Origin: Mesorhizobium shangrilense
GTDB lineage: Bacteria; Pseudomonadota; Alphaproteobacteria; Rhizobiales; Rhizobiaceae
Length of the DNA stretch: 64,000 nucleotides
Reading direction: 5' to 3'
NCBI RefSeq assembly: GCF_028826155.1
Contig: NZ_JAQGPN010000001.1
Coordinates: forward strand, 4,159,501-4,223,500
In this document: positions 36,057 through 44,225 of the stretch, in pieces
Numbering within the stretch: position 1 is the first letter of the stretch
How the letters are laid out: every line of letters begins with the position of its first letter
Notes under the pieces: model-generated
What the model saw: the letters and a program-made list of their open reading frames with translations, nothing else
Told to the model about the DNA's origin: nothing
Database searches by the model: none
Made by a program: the position numbers and the translations under genes

Positions 36057-37169
36057 ATGGGCCCGTTTCCGCACGACGCTCCGGCTGCCACGATCAGCGA
36101 AAAGAATCCCGCAGGGACGGATGGTTTCGAGTTCGTCGAATTCGCCCACCCGGAGCCGCAGAAGCTGGAGGAGCTCTTCGCCGGCATGGGCTACTCCCCT
36201 GTCGCCAGACACAAAATGAAGAACATCACTGTCTGGCGGCAGGGCGACATCAACTACGTGATTAATGCGGAGCCCGGCTCCCACGCGATGAAATTCGTGG
36301 ACAAGCACGGTCCTTGCGCTTCGTCCATGGCCTGGCGCGTCGTGGACGCAAAGCACGCCTTCGAGCACTCCGTCTCGAAGGGCGCCACGCCCTACACGGG
36401 TGACGACAAGGCGCTCGACGTGCCGGCAATCGTCGGTATCGGCGGTTCGCTGATCTACTTCATCGAAACCTATGGCGAGAAGGGTTCGGCCTACGACGCC
36501 GAGTTCGAGTGGCTAGGCGAGCGCAACCCGACGCCGAAGGGCGTCGGCTTCTACTACCTCGACCACCTCACCCACAACGTCTACCGCGGCAACATGGACA
36601 AGTGGTGGGACTTTTATCGCGAACTGTTCGGCTTCAGGCAGATCCACTATTTCGACATCGACGGCCGCATCACCGGCCTAGTCAGCCGCGCGATCACCTC
36701 TCCTTGCGGCAAGATCCGCATCCCGCTGAACGAATCCAAGGACGAGACCAGCCAGATCGTCGAGTACTTGAAGAAGTACAAGGGCGAAGGCATCCAGCAC
36801 ATCGCAGTCGGCACGGACGGCATTTACGACGCCACCGACAGGCTGGCGAGCAACGGCCTGAAATTCATGCCCGGCCCGCCGGAGACCTATTACGAAAAAT
36901 CGTTCGACCGCGTGAACGGCCATGACGAGCCGATCGAGCGGATGAAGAATCACGGCATTCTGATCGACGGCGAAGGCGTGGTCGACGGCGGCCTGACAAA
37001 AATCCTGCTGCAGATATTCTCGAAGACGGTCATCGGCCCGATCTTCTTCGAATTCATCCAGCGGAAGGGGGACGAAGGTTTTGGGGAAGGCAATTTCCGA
37101 GCCCTCTTTGAGTCGATCGAGGAAGACCAGATCCGCCGCGGCGTGCTGAAGGCCGAGCAGGCGGCATAG
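36057..37169 (+). CDS. hpd: 4-Hydroxyphenylpyruvate dioxygenase
   Basis: Fe(II) dioxygenase making homogentisate from 4-hydroxyphenylpyruvate in tyrosine catabolism. 370 residues. The iron ligands are in YYLDHLTHNV (His), GIQHIAVGTDG (His) and the late FFEFIQRKGDEGFGEGNF (Glu); GFYYLDHLTHNVYRGNMDKW and PCGKIRIPLNES are typical of bacterial HPPD. ATG 36057 has AAGGGAGA upstream. It is divergent from the Lrp-type regulator and ends at a strong terminator. The next pathway genes (hmgA, fahA) lie 1-4 kb away on the other strand. Confidence 0.96.
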   Translation: MGPFPHDAPAATISEKNPAGTDGFEFVEFAHPEPQKLEELFAGMGYSPVARHKMKNITVWRQGDINYVINAEPGSHAMKFVDKHGPCASSMAWRVVDAKHAFEHSVSKGATPYTGDDKALDVPAIVGIGGSLIYFIETYGEKGSAYDAEFEWLGERNPTPKGVGFYYLDHLTHNVYRGNMDKWWDFYRELFGFRQIHYFDIDGRITGLVSRAITSPCGKIRIPLNESKDETSQIVEYLKKYKGEGIQHIAVGTDGIYDATDRLASNGLKFMPGPPETYYEKSFDRVNGHDEPIERMKNHGILIDGEGVVDGGLTKILLQIFSKTVIGPIFFEFIQRKGDEGFGEGNFRALFESIEEDQIRRGVLKAEQAA

Positions 37170-37199
37170 CCGAAAACTCGCATACCGGAGGAGGAGGTG

Positions 37200-37233
37200 G
37201 CGGCCGGCAGCAATGCCGGCCGCTTTGTTTTTT
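37200..37233 (+). terminator. Intrinsic terminator of hpd
   Basis: A perfect 10-bp stem GCGGCCGGCA/TGCCGGCCGC with a GCAA tetraloop, followed by TTTGTTTTTT, 31 bp after the hpd stop. One of the clearest terminators in the window. Confidence 0.93.
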
Positions 37234-37273
37234 CGATTTTCGCGGTAAAGTTGTCCGCATCCGGGAAAACTCC

Positions 37274-37510
37274 ATGCGGCCGCGCGATTTCTGGACAGAG
37301 ACTGCCCCCGATCGCGAAGCACGCCTTCGACGACAGGCCGAAGGCCGGGCAGTTCTGGTCAATGATCACATGGAGCAGGTTTACTCGGATGACATGGATG
37401 AAATTTTCGCAGAACTGATCCGGCTGCACGGGATTGTTCAGGACCAACGCACGGCGGAGTTGATCAAGCGCGTCTTCGCCGACCGCCTGGACGACGACCT
37501 TCGTCTATAG
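37274..37510 (+). CDS. Small hypothetical protein
   Basis: Not recognised. The 78-residue frame starts MRPRDFWTETAPDREAR and is charged and probably helical (HMEQVYSDDMDEIFAELIRL, ELIKRVFADRLDDDLRL), with no membrane segment. It starts 40 bp after the hpd terminator without a strong ribosome site and overlaps the end of the convergent DinB gene by 6 bp. The amphipathic composition looks like a real small protein rather than a shadow frame, but this is weak evidence. Confidence 0.4.
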   Translation: MRPRDFWTETAPDREARLRRQAEGRAVLVNDHMEQVYSDDMDEIFAELIRLHGIVQDQRTAELIKRVFADRLDDDLRL

Positions 37511-38041
37511 CCCGAGCCTATCCACCTCAGCCTTCCGCAGCTTCCAGTCGAAATCCAGAAAAAACTCGTCGAGTTGCGGCGGCTTGACGGAGGTATCGGA
37601 GAGCATGGCGTGCACCTGGCCGCGATGGTGGATGTCGTGCTGGAAGAGATGCGCGAGGAGGTCGCCGATGCGTTCGGGGATCAGGCCGTCCTCGCCACGG
37701 TCCGTAGGTACGCGTCGGTCGAGGTCAGGCGCGCCAAGCCCTTCGCAGAAGGCGAGCAGGTCGCGGTCGAACGCAGCCTGCGCGGCGGCCAATGCCGCAG
37801 GATCGTCGTAGTCCTTCCAGACATCGAACACCCCGAGCCCGATGCCTCCCTCCCGCAGCATGTCGAGATAGTAGAGGTCGACGGAGAGGATGTGGTTCAG
37901 CGTCGCCTTGATGGACGGGAAGAAGCTCGTGCGCTCCGCTTCGAACTCGCCCGCCTTAAGCGCCAGCACGGCGCGGTAGAGCCGGTCGTTGGCCCACAGG
38001 CTGTTCGCGGCCATGCTGCGGAAGTGCTCGACAAGGTCCAT
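37505..38041 (-). CDS. DinB-family putative metal-dependent protein
   Basis: 178-residue four-helix DinB-like protein. His50 (ATLNHILSVDLYYLDML) and the later FQHDIHHRGQVH supply the usual three-His metal site. DinB-fold proteins include thiol-dependent transferases and isomerases (for example mycothiol-dependent maleylpyruvate isomerase), while many have no known role. It lies 23 bp after fahA in the homogentisate operon, where a maleylacetoacetate isomerase would be expected but is absent. Confidence 0.88.
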   Translation of the reverse strand: MDLVEHFRSMAANSLWANDRLYRAVLALKAGEFEAERTSFFPSIKATLNHILSVDLYYLDMLREGGIGLGVFDVWKDYDDPAALAAAQAAFDRDLLAFCEGLGAPDLDRRVPTDRGEDGLIPERIGDLLAHLFQHDIHHRGQVHAMLSDTSVKPPQLDEFFLDFDWKLRKAEVDRLGL

Positions 38042-38064
38042 CGGAGCGCCCTCCCCGCCTTCGT

Positions 38065-39072
38065 CTAGACCTTCTCTACCGCCTGCTCGATCGCGCCGAA
38101 GATCGAGTGTCCTGCCTTGTCCTTCATCTCGATGCGCACGGTGTCGCCCGCCTTGAGGAACGGCGTCCGCGGCTCGCCCGACGCGATCTGCTCAATCATG
38201 CGGATCTCCGCGATGCAGGAATAGCCGGCGCCGCCCTCCGCCACCGGCTTGCCGGGGCCGCCGTCCAGCTTGTTCGACACAGTGCCGGAGCCGATGATCG
38301 AGCCGGCGCAGAGCGGCCGGGTCTTCGCCGCATGCACGATCAGCCTCGGAAAATCGAAGGTCATGTCGACGCCGGCATTCGCGCGTCCGAAGGGCTTTCC
38401 ATTCAGGTCGACACTCAGTGGCAGGTGAACCTTGCCGCCGTCCCAGGCATCGCCGAGCTCGTCCGGCGTCACCGTAACCGGCGAGAAGGCCGACGACGGC
38501 TTCGACTGGAAGAAACCGAAGCCCTTGGCCAGTTCGTTCGGTGTGAGGCCGCGCAGCGACACGTCGTTGACCAGCACGATGAGTCGGATTGCGCCCCGCG
38601 CGGCGTCCACCGTCGCCCCCAGCGGAACGTCGCCGACGATCACGGCCACCTCTCCCTCGAGGTCCACGCCCCACGTCTCGTCGACGAGGGGGATGGGATC
38701 GCGCGGTCCGAGGAAGGAGTCAGACCCGCCCTGATACATCAGGGGATCCGTCCAGAAGCTCTCGGGCATCTCGGCGCCCCGGGCTTTGCGCACCAGCTCC
38801 ACATGGTTCACGTAAGCCGAGCCGTCGGCCCACTGATAGGCGCGGGGCAGCGGCGAATGGGCATCGTGCTCATGGAACCTGGTCGACGGAACCGCGCCTA
38901 TTTCGAGCGATTCCGCCAATGACGCCAGATGCGGCGCAATGCGGGCCCAGTCGTCGAGGGCAGCCTGCAACGTCGGCACGAGGAAGGACGCGTCCGTGCA
39001 TCGGGTGAGATCGCGCGATACGATCACGAGTTTGCCGTCCCGCGTCCCGTTCTTCAGCGTTGCAAGCTTCAT
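38065..39072 (-). CDS. fahA: Fumarylacetoacetate hydrolase family protein
   Basis: Cleaves fumarylacetoacetate to fumarate and acetoacetate, the last step of tyrosine breakdown. 335 residues with MKLATLKNGTRDGKLVIVSRDL, YQGGSDSFLGPRDPIPL, the metal Glu region WGVDLEGEVAVIVGDVP, LVNDVSLRGLTPNE and SIIGSGTVSNKLDGGPGKPV. The context between hmgA and DinB supports FAH rather than another FAH-fold enzyme. It is 10 bp after the DUF1428 gene. Confidence 0.93.
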   Translation of the reverse strand: MKLATLKNGTRDGKLVIVSRDLTRCTDASFLVPTLQAALDDWARIAPHLASLAESLEIGAVPSTRFHEHDAHSPLPRAYQWADGSAYVNHVELVRKARGAEMPESFWTDPLMYQGGSDSFLGPRDPIPLVDETWGVDLEGEVAVIVGDVPLGATVDAARGAIRLIVLVNDVSLRGLTPNELAKGFGFFQSKPSSAFSPVTVTPDELGDAWDGGKVHLPLSVDLNGKPFGRANAGVDMTFDFPRLIVHAAKTRPLCAGSIIGSGTVSNKLDGGPGKPVAEGGAGYSCIAEIRMIEQIASGEPRTPFLKAGDTVRIEMKDKAGHSIFGAIEQAVEKV

Positions 39073-39082
39073 TCAGGTTTCC

Positions 39083-39436
39083 TCACCTTTCCACGAACAC
39101 CTTGAACCCGCCGTAGATCAGCCGCTTCATGTAGGCTGGCATGTTCTGCATGCCGGGCTGCATCCGCGGGTCCTCCATCACCTTCTTCATCACCTCGTCG
39201 CGGTGCTCCCGCGATTTGTAGGTGACGAAGGAGAATACGATTGTGTCGCCCCCTTCCTTATTCACCGCAAGCGGAAATGAGGTGATCTCGCCGTCCGGCA
39301 CGTCGTCGGCCACTGCCTCCACATAGGAGAGCGCGCCATGGTCCATCCAAACCTTGCCGCCGAGTTCGGCATTATTCACATACTCGTCCCATTCGGATTT
39401 CGGCACCGGCAGAACGAAGCCGTCGACATAGGTCAT
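39083..39436 (-). CDS. DUF1428 family protein
   Basis: 117-residue ferredoxin-fold dimeric-barrel protein: MTYVDGFVLPVPKSEWDEY, MDHGALSYVEAVADDVPDGE, ETIVFSFVTYKSREHRDEV-like sequence and PAYMKRLIYGGFKVFVER. Function not known. It lies between hmgA and fahA in the homogentisate operon, so a housekeeping or monooxygenase-like role in aromatic catabolism is possible but unproven. Confidence 0.9.
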   Translation of the reverse strand: MTYVDGFVLPVPKSEWDEYVNNAELGGKVWMDHGALSYVEAVADDVPDGEITSFPLAVNKEGGDTIVFSFVTYKSREHRDEVMKKVMEDPRMQPGMQNMPAYMKRLIYGGFKVFVER

Positions 39437-39534
39437 GATCTGTCTCCTTCGAGGTTACGACGACCAAAGGACGTAGGCGATGACCTCGATCCGACAACCA
39501 GCGTTGCGCAAAATTCGACTCAGCTGCGCCTGGA

Positions 39535-40848
39535 TCAGCTCCAGTCGCCTTCCGGCGTACCGTTGAAGCGCTTCTTCAGCCCCGCCCAGCAGTCGATGTA
39601 GTTGTCCTGGCGCGCCTCCGACTCTGCCGCAAAGCGCGTCAGCATCTGGGGAAAGCGGGTCTCGAACATGAATGCCATGGTGTTGTCGAGCTTCTGGGGT
39701 TTCAGCTCGGTCTTTGACGCCTTTTCAAAGCCCGGCGCGTCAGGGCCGTGCGCCAGCATCAGATTGTGCAGGCTGACGCCGCCTGGGACAAAGCCTTCCT
39801 CCTTTGCGTCATACTGGCCTTTGATCAGCCCCATGAACTCGCTCATGATGTTGCGGTGATACCATGGCGGCCGGAACGTGTTTTCCGCGACCAGCCAGCG
39901 CGGCGGGAAGATGACGAAATCGACGTTCGCCGTGCCCTCCTCGCCGCTCGGCGCGGTCAGCACCGTGAAGATCGACGGGTCGGGATGGTCGAACAGGATC
40001 GCGCCGACCGGCGAAAACGTCGCCAGATCATATTTGTAGGGCGCGTAGTTGCCGTGCCAGGCGACCACGTCCAGCGGCGAGTGTCCGAGTTCGGTCGTAT
40101 GGAACTTGCCGCACCACTTTACGATCAGGCGGCAGGGCGTCTCCTTCTCCTCGAACCAGGCGACCGGCGTCTTGAAGTCGCGCGGATTGGCGAGGCAGTT
40201 GGCGCCGATGGGACCGCGGTCCGGCATGGTGAATTTTGCGCCGTAGTTCTCGCAGACATAGCCGCGCGCCGGTCCCGCCATCAGCTCGACCTTGAACACC
40301 AGGCCGCGCGGCAGCACGCAGATCTCGCCGGGCTCGACCTCGATCACCCCCATTTCGGTCACGAAGCGCACGCCCCCCTGTTGAGGAACAATCAGCAACT
40401 CGCCGTCCGCGTTGAAGAAATGATCGTCCGCCATGTCCCTGTTCGCGACGTAGATGTGCGCGGCCATCCCGGACTGACCGAGCGCGTCGCCAGCCGTCGT
40501 CATGGTGCGCATGCCGCTCACGAAATCGGTCGGCTCGTCGGGGATCTGCACGGGGTTCCACCGGAGCTGTCCCAGCGCCAGTTCGTGGTCGTCGAGGCAG
40601 GGCGCTGTCTTCCACTGCGGCAGATCGAACTGATGGAAACGCCCCGTGTGCTTCACGCTCGGCCGGATGCGGTAGAGCCACGACCGTCCGTTGGTGCCGC
40701 GCGGCGCGGTAAAGGGCGAGCCGGAAAGCTGTTCCGCATAGAGCCCGTATGCCGGCCGCTGCGGCGAGTTCCGCCCCTGCGGCAGCGAACCCGGCAGGGT
40801 CTCCGTCTCGAAGTCGTTGCCGAAACCCGGCATGTAGGAGAAAGACAT
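39535..40848 (-). CDS. hmgA: Homogentisate 1,2-dioxygenase
   Basis: Opens the homogentisate ring to maleylacetoacetate with Fe(II) and O2. 437 residues, the standard length: [55 protein letters not shown], and the metal region with [33 protein letters not shown] and [11 protein letters not shown]. First gene of the run hmgA-DUF1428-fahA-DinB, divergent from a MarR regulator by 67 bp. Confidence 0.97.
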   Translation of the reverse strand: MSFSYMPGFGNDFETETLPGSLPQGRNSPQRPAYGLYAEQLSGSPFTAPRGTNGRSWLYRIRPSVKHTGRFHQFDLPQWKTAPCLDDHELALGQLRWNPVQIPDEPTDFVSGMRTMTTAGDALGQSGMAAHIYVANRDMADDHFFNADGELLIVPQQGGVRFVTEMGVIEVEPGEICVLPRGLVFKVELMAGPARGYVCENYGAKFTMPDRGPIGANCLANPRDFKTPVAWFEEKETPCRLIVKWCGKFHTTELGHSPLDVVAWHGNYAPYKYDLATFSPVGAILFDHPDPSIFTVLTAPSGEEGTANVDFVIFPPRWLVAENTFRPPWYHRNIMSEFMGLIKGQYDAKEEGFVPGGVSLHNLMLAHGPDAPGFEKASKTELKPQKLDNTMAFMFETRFPQMLTRFAAESEARQDNYIDCWAGLKKRFNGTPEGDWS

Positions 40849-40885
40849 TGCGACCTCCCGTCACTGGCGTCAGATAGTTGCTTTC

Positions 40886-40908
40886 GTAACCATTGAAAAT
40901 GTAACCAT
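40886..40908. promoter_or_regulatory. Direct repeats in the hmgA-marR divergent region
   Basis: GTAACCAT occurs at 40886-40893 and 40901-40908, 15 bp apart, within the 67-bp gap shared by the two divergent starts. GTT upstream (40878-40880) and the first GTAAC form a loose inverted repeat. Probable binding region for the adjacent MarR protein. Confidence 0.5.
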
Positions 40909-40915
40909 CAACGCC

Positions 40916-41377
40916 ATGAACGACGACAAACTCGACCTCGAAACATTTTTGCCCTACCGGCTGAACCGGCTCGCCGATGCAGTCAGCCGCGCGTTCGCGC
41001 AAACCTACCGCGACCGCTATGGCCTTACGCGACCGGAATGGCGCACGCTCGCCACCCTGGGCCAGTTCGGCACGGTGACGGCCACCGCAATCGGCGCACA
41101 TTCGGCAATGCACAAGACGAAGGTCAGCCGCGCTGTCGCGGAACTGGAACGACGGATGTGGCTGAAGCGGCAGGCGGATGCCGGTGACCGCCGCGTGGAA
41201 CACCTGACCCTCACCGCCGCCGGACGGCGCGCCTATCGCGAGATGGTGCCCATTGCGAAAGGCTTCGATGCCGGACTGCTGCAGGCGATGAACCTCGATG
41301 ACAAATCATCGGCACTACACATCTTCGAGCGCCTGGAGGCCGCGCTTCACATACACCGTGGCTCTACTTCTGATTGA
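40916..41377 (+). CDS. MarR-family transcriptional regulator (HmgR-like)
   Basis: 153-residue winged-helix regulator: LPYRLNRLADAVSRAFAQTY, GLTRPEWRTLATLGQFG, TAIGAHSAMHKTKVSRAVAELERR and the wing KRQADAGDRRVEHLTLTAAGRR. Divergent from hmgA, so it most likely represses the homogentisate operon with homogentisate or a related aromatic as ligand; that is inference from placement. Confidence 0.9.
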   Translation: MNDDKLDLETFLPYRLNRLADAVSRAFAQTYRDRYGLTRPEWRTLATLGQFGTVTATAIGAHSAMHKTKVSRAVAELERRMWLKRQADAGDRRVEHLTLTAAGRRAYREMVPIAKGFDAGLLQAMNLDDKSSALHIFERLEAALHIHRGSTSD

Positions 41378-41454
41378 CGTTTGCATCAATACAACTCTGC
41401 ATTGAGAATCCACCGTCTCCGACTTATACTCTCGCAAAACTCGGGAGACTGGAG

Positions 41455-42141
41455 ATGGAACCTGACCTTGGGGGACTTGCCTGGGGCGATATCGGCCATA
41501 TCACCGCCCTCACCACCGCGCTGAGCACGGCCTCTGCCGGACTTGTCGATGCCACCAAGGCGTTCAGGGGCGGCATATCGAACATCGGCTACGGATTCAT
41601 CGACTTGGCGCTTACGCCTTTCATGCCCGCGCTGAAACTCGTCGACGCGGAAGATCCGTCCGGCCCGATCAAGGCGAACTGGCTGAACGGCATGGACAAG
41701 ACCGAACAGAAGGCGGCCGCCAAGAACCTGATCAGACTTGGCCTGACGCCGGCCACCGCAGCGACGATGGGCAAGGCGATACCGAACGTGGATGGAGCGG
41801 CTCTGGAGGGTGCTGCGCTAAAGGTAGCGAACGGATCGGTTCTGGAAGAACCCGAAGTCAATCTGCTTGCCCGTTTCGACGCGATCGTCGAGGCCCGGCT
41901 CGATGCAGCCTACGAGAGGGCCGAGCAGAAGTACCGGAATACGGCGCGCGTCGCGGCGGCGGCGATTGCGATTGTCCTGTCGATGGCGGGTTGGTTCCTC
42001 GTCTTCGAAACGCACACCATGCAGAACTTCCTGACGGCGCTGGCAGCAGGTCTGCTTGCAACCCCGCTCGCTCCGATCTCCAAGGATCTCATGTCGGCGC
42101 TGTCGACGGCCGCTGCCGCATTCAAGTCGTCCAAGAGCTGA
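41455..42141 (+). CDS. Membrane protein of unknown function, paired with an alpha/beta hydrolase
   Basis: Not recognised. 228 residues: a long soluble N-terminal part (DLGGLAWGDIGHITALTTAL to GSVLEEPEVNLLARFDAI), then a charged helix (EARLDAAYERAEQKYRNTAR) and two transmembrane helices (about residues 165-182 and 190-206, AAAAIAIVLSMAGWFLVF, LTALAAGLLATPLAPISKDL). ATG 41455 has GGGAGACTGGAG upstream. It precedes the hydrolase by only 3 bp, so the two are co-translated. It may anchor or localise the hydrolase at the membrane. Confidence 0.7.
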   Translation: MEPDLGGLAWGDIGHITALTTALSTASAGLVDATKAFRGGISNIGYGFIDLALTPFMPALKLVDAEDPSGPIKANWLNGMDKTEQKAAAKNLIRLGLTPATAATMGKAIPNVDGAALEGAALKVANGSVLEEPEVNLLARFDAIVEARLDAAYERAEQKYRNTARVAAAAIAIVLSMAGWFLVFETHTMQNFLTALAAGLLATPLAPISKDLMSALSTAAAAFKSSKS

Positions 42142-42144
42142 CCG

Positions 42145-42981
42145 ATGACGCTTTTCGCAAGCTTCCGTGTCGAGCCGATCGGCGGGCCCATCCTGCGCGC
42201 GCCGCAACTCTTCGACAGCGATCCGTCATTTGCGCCGAAGCTGATCCTTCCAGGCCACGCATCCCCGCGGGCCCATGGCCGACACGTTCTGCTCGCGATC
42301 CACGGGTTCAACGTCAAGCGGGCAGCGGGAGTCGCCAGCCTCGGGCGGCTCGACGCACGGCTTGGTCTCGGCGGCGAGGCGCTGTTCATCGGCGTCCTGT
42401 GGCCCGGCGACTCACGGATTGGAGCACTCGGCTACGCCCGTGAGAAGCCCACGGCCCAGACAACGGGACGCCATCTTGCCAGCTTCTGCAACACGCACCT
42501 GAAAGAGGCCGCGAGCATTTCTCTCGTCGCCCACAGCCTCGGCGCACGGGTCGCCCTCGAGGCTGTTCGCCGTCTGAACCGCAAGGCGGAAATGGTCTGC
42601 CTGCTGGCGGCAGCCATTGAACGCAGTTGCCTCACACAGGAGTACAGAGATGCGTTCGCCAACGCTGCCAGAATTTCCGTTCTGGCCTCACGCGAGGACG
42701 GGGTCCTGAGACTTGCCTTTCCGTTGGGAAACCTCATTGCACATGCGATGGACCCGACCGCAAACCCGCTTTCCGGAGCGCTGGGCTATGCGGGGCCGCC
42801 CGGACCGATCGGCAATACGGTGCCTCCGTGGCAGATCGACCCTGCGCAGCGGTATGACCACGGCGACTATTTTCCGGATGGAGACGCCGCCCACGCCTAC
42901 CCGGCGGAAGAAGACCAGACCGGGCAGCCGATCGAGTTCATCAAGCGCTGCTTCCTCAAGCAGGCGCACGCTTGGCCGTAG
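42145..42981 (+). CDS. Alpha/beta hydrolase (DUF900-like)
   Basis: 278 residues. HVLLAIHGFNVKRAAGVASL is the oxyanion-hole strand, SISLVAHSLGARVALEAVR carries the nucleophile (H-S-L-G), and ALFIGVLWPGD resembles DUF900-type serine esterases. The C-terminal region ends with DYFPDGDAAHAYPAEEDQT, which could supply the His. No signal peptide, so probably cytoplasmic or membrane-associated through its partner. Substrate unknown; lipase or acyl-esterase activity is the family expectation. It converges on the HPP gene 4 bp away. Confidence 0.8.
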   Translation: MTLFASFRVEPIGGPILRAPQLFDSDPSFAPKLILPGHASPRAHGRHVLLAIHGFNVKRAAGVASLGRLDARLGLGGEALFIGVLWPGDSRIGALGYAREKPTAQTTGRHLASFCNTHLKEAASISLVAHSLGARVALEAVRRLNRKAEMVCLLAAAIERSCLTQEYRDAFANAARISVLASREDGVLRLAFPLGNLIAHAMDPTANPLSGALGYAGPPGPIGNTVPPWQIDPAQRYDHGDYFPDGDAAHAYPAEEDQTGQPIEFIKRCFLKQAHAWP

Positions 42982-42985
42982 GCCT

Positions 42986-43501
42986 TCAGGGCTGCAGCGG
43001 CAGTCGCGGATACTGCACGCGCGGCGGGATCCGGTGGTGGACCAGCGCCAGGCCCACGAGGCTGACCGCGCCAAGCAGGATCGTCAGGAACAGCGACCCG
43101 CTCTGCAGCGGCTGGGCAAAGGCGACCAGCGGCACCGCGCCGGCAGGCGGATGGGTGACGCGCAGCGCCATCATGACCGCGATCGCAGCACCGACGGCGA
43201 CCGCGGCGGCAAGCCATGCGCCGGGAAAGAAAAGCGCTGCCGTCACCGCGATCACCGTCGCCAGCAGATACCCGGCGAAAACGTTGATCGGCTGCGCAAG
43301 CGGGCTTTCCGGCTGCCCGAACAGCAACACGGCCGTGGCGCCCAGCGGCGCGATGAGCAACGACAGTCCGGTGAGGGCCGCCAAGCCGCCGACGGCGCCG
43401 ATGCCGGCGATCGCGCCAACGCCGGACTTCAGGTGGAGGCCCACATGGCTGGATGGCTCATGCCTTGCGAGAAGCGATCTGACGTGGCAGCGCATTGACA
43501 T
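42986..43501 (-). CDS. HPP-family membrane protein
   Basis: Integral membrane protein with about four helices and the family motif VTHPPAGAVPLVAFAQ, preceded by VGAAIAVMMALR. HLKSGVGAIAGIGAVGGLAALT and PLGATAVLLFGQPESPLAQP are also typical. HPP proteins are linked to nitrite or small-ion transport in some bacteria and plastids. About 171 residues from ATG 43501; starts at 43561 and 43645 are possible but add non-family sequence, and none has a strong ribosome site. Confidence 0.85.
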   Translation of the reverse strand: MSMRCHVRSLLARHEPSSHVGLHLKSGVGAIAGIGAVGGLAALTGLSLLIAPLGATAVLLFGQPESPLAQPINVFAGYLLATVIAVTAALFFPGAWLAAAVAVGAAIAVMMALRVTHPPAGAVPLVAFAQPLQSGSLFLTILLGAVSLVGLALVHHRIPPRVQYPRLPLQP

Positions 43502-43750
43502 ACCCAGCGGAAGGGATGGTCCGTATCGCCGGAAACGTCTTTCACGCCAAGCACCAGACATTCGAAATGATGAGGAGAAGCGGGAATATTTTGCCCCGCG
43601 GCAGGCTGCGCTCCTTGTCCACTCCCGGGCGCCGACTGCCGACACGACATTCCAGCTGAGCGCGGCCGAGTCCGGACGAAAGATGCAAGATCCTTGAATT
43701 TTGAATGGTCATCTGAACATTCTAACCGGTCAACCGATGAAGTGGCTGCG

Positions 43751-44222
43751 ATGAGAACGATTCAGGCCACTGAACTCAAGGCGAAGCTGTGTCGGCGCGA
43801 GCCGAAGGTCGTCCCTAGGGGCGGTCGTCATCGACAGTTCCATTGCAGCCTGTTGGGGTACACCGGACGAAGAATCCCAAGTCGCGGATTTGGCTCTGAC
43901 GGCGGCTACCCAGCAAGGCATGATCGTCCCCGACATCTTCTGGCATGAGCTGCGCAACGTGTTGCTCGTGAACGAACGTCGCGGACGGTTGACTCAGGAG
44001 CTCTCCCAACGCGCGTTGGAGCTTGTAGAACGGATGTTTCCAAGGACAGACGGCAAAGCCGACCACGCCACCATCTTGAACATTGCCCGTCGTCATTCGC
44101 TGTCGGCGTACAATGCTGCATTCCTGGAACTCGCCCTGCCGAGCGGTGGCGAGTTGGCAACGCTCGATCGACGGCTTGCCGAGGCTGCGACCGCGGAGGG
44201 GCTTGGTCTCATTGCCGGCTGA
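43751..44222 (+). pseudogene. Phd/VapC toxin-antitoxin remnant, antitoxin deleted and fused
   Basis: ATG 43751 begins a Phd antitoxin (MRTIQATELKAKL), but after about 13 codons the family sequence stops. From about 43821, in another frame, a VapC PIN domain runs without its start: VVIDSSIAACWGTPDEESQV, DIFWHELRNVLLVNERRGRL, LSAYNAAFLELALPSGGELA and LDRRLAEAA. That frame has no ATG, GTG or TTG between its upstream stop (43752) and the PIN start; a TTG at 43890 is internal. A deletion has removed most of the antitoxin and the toxin start. The PIN acidic residues remain. Confidence 0.85.
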
Positions 44223-44225
44223 CCC

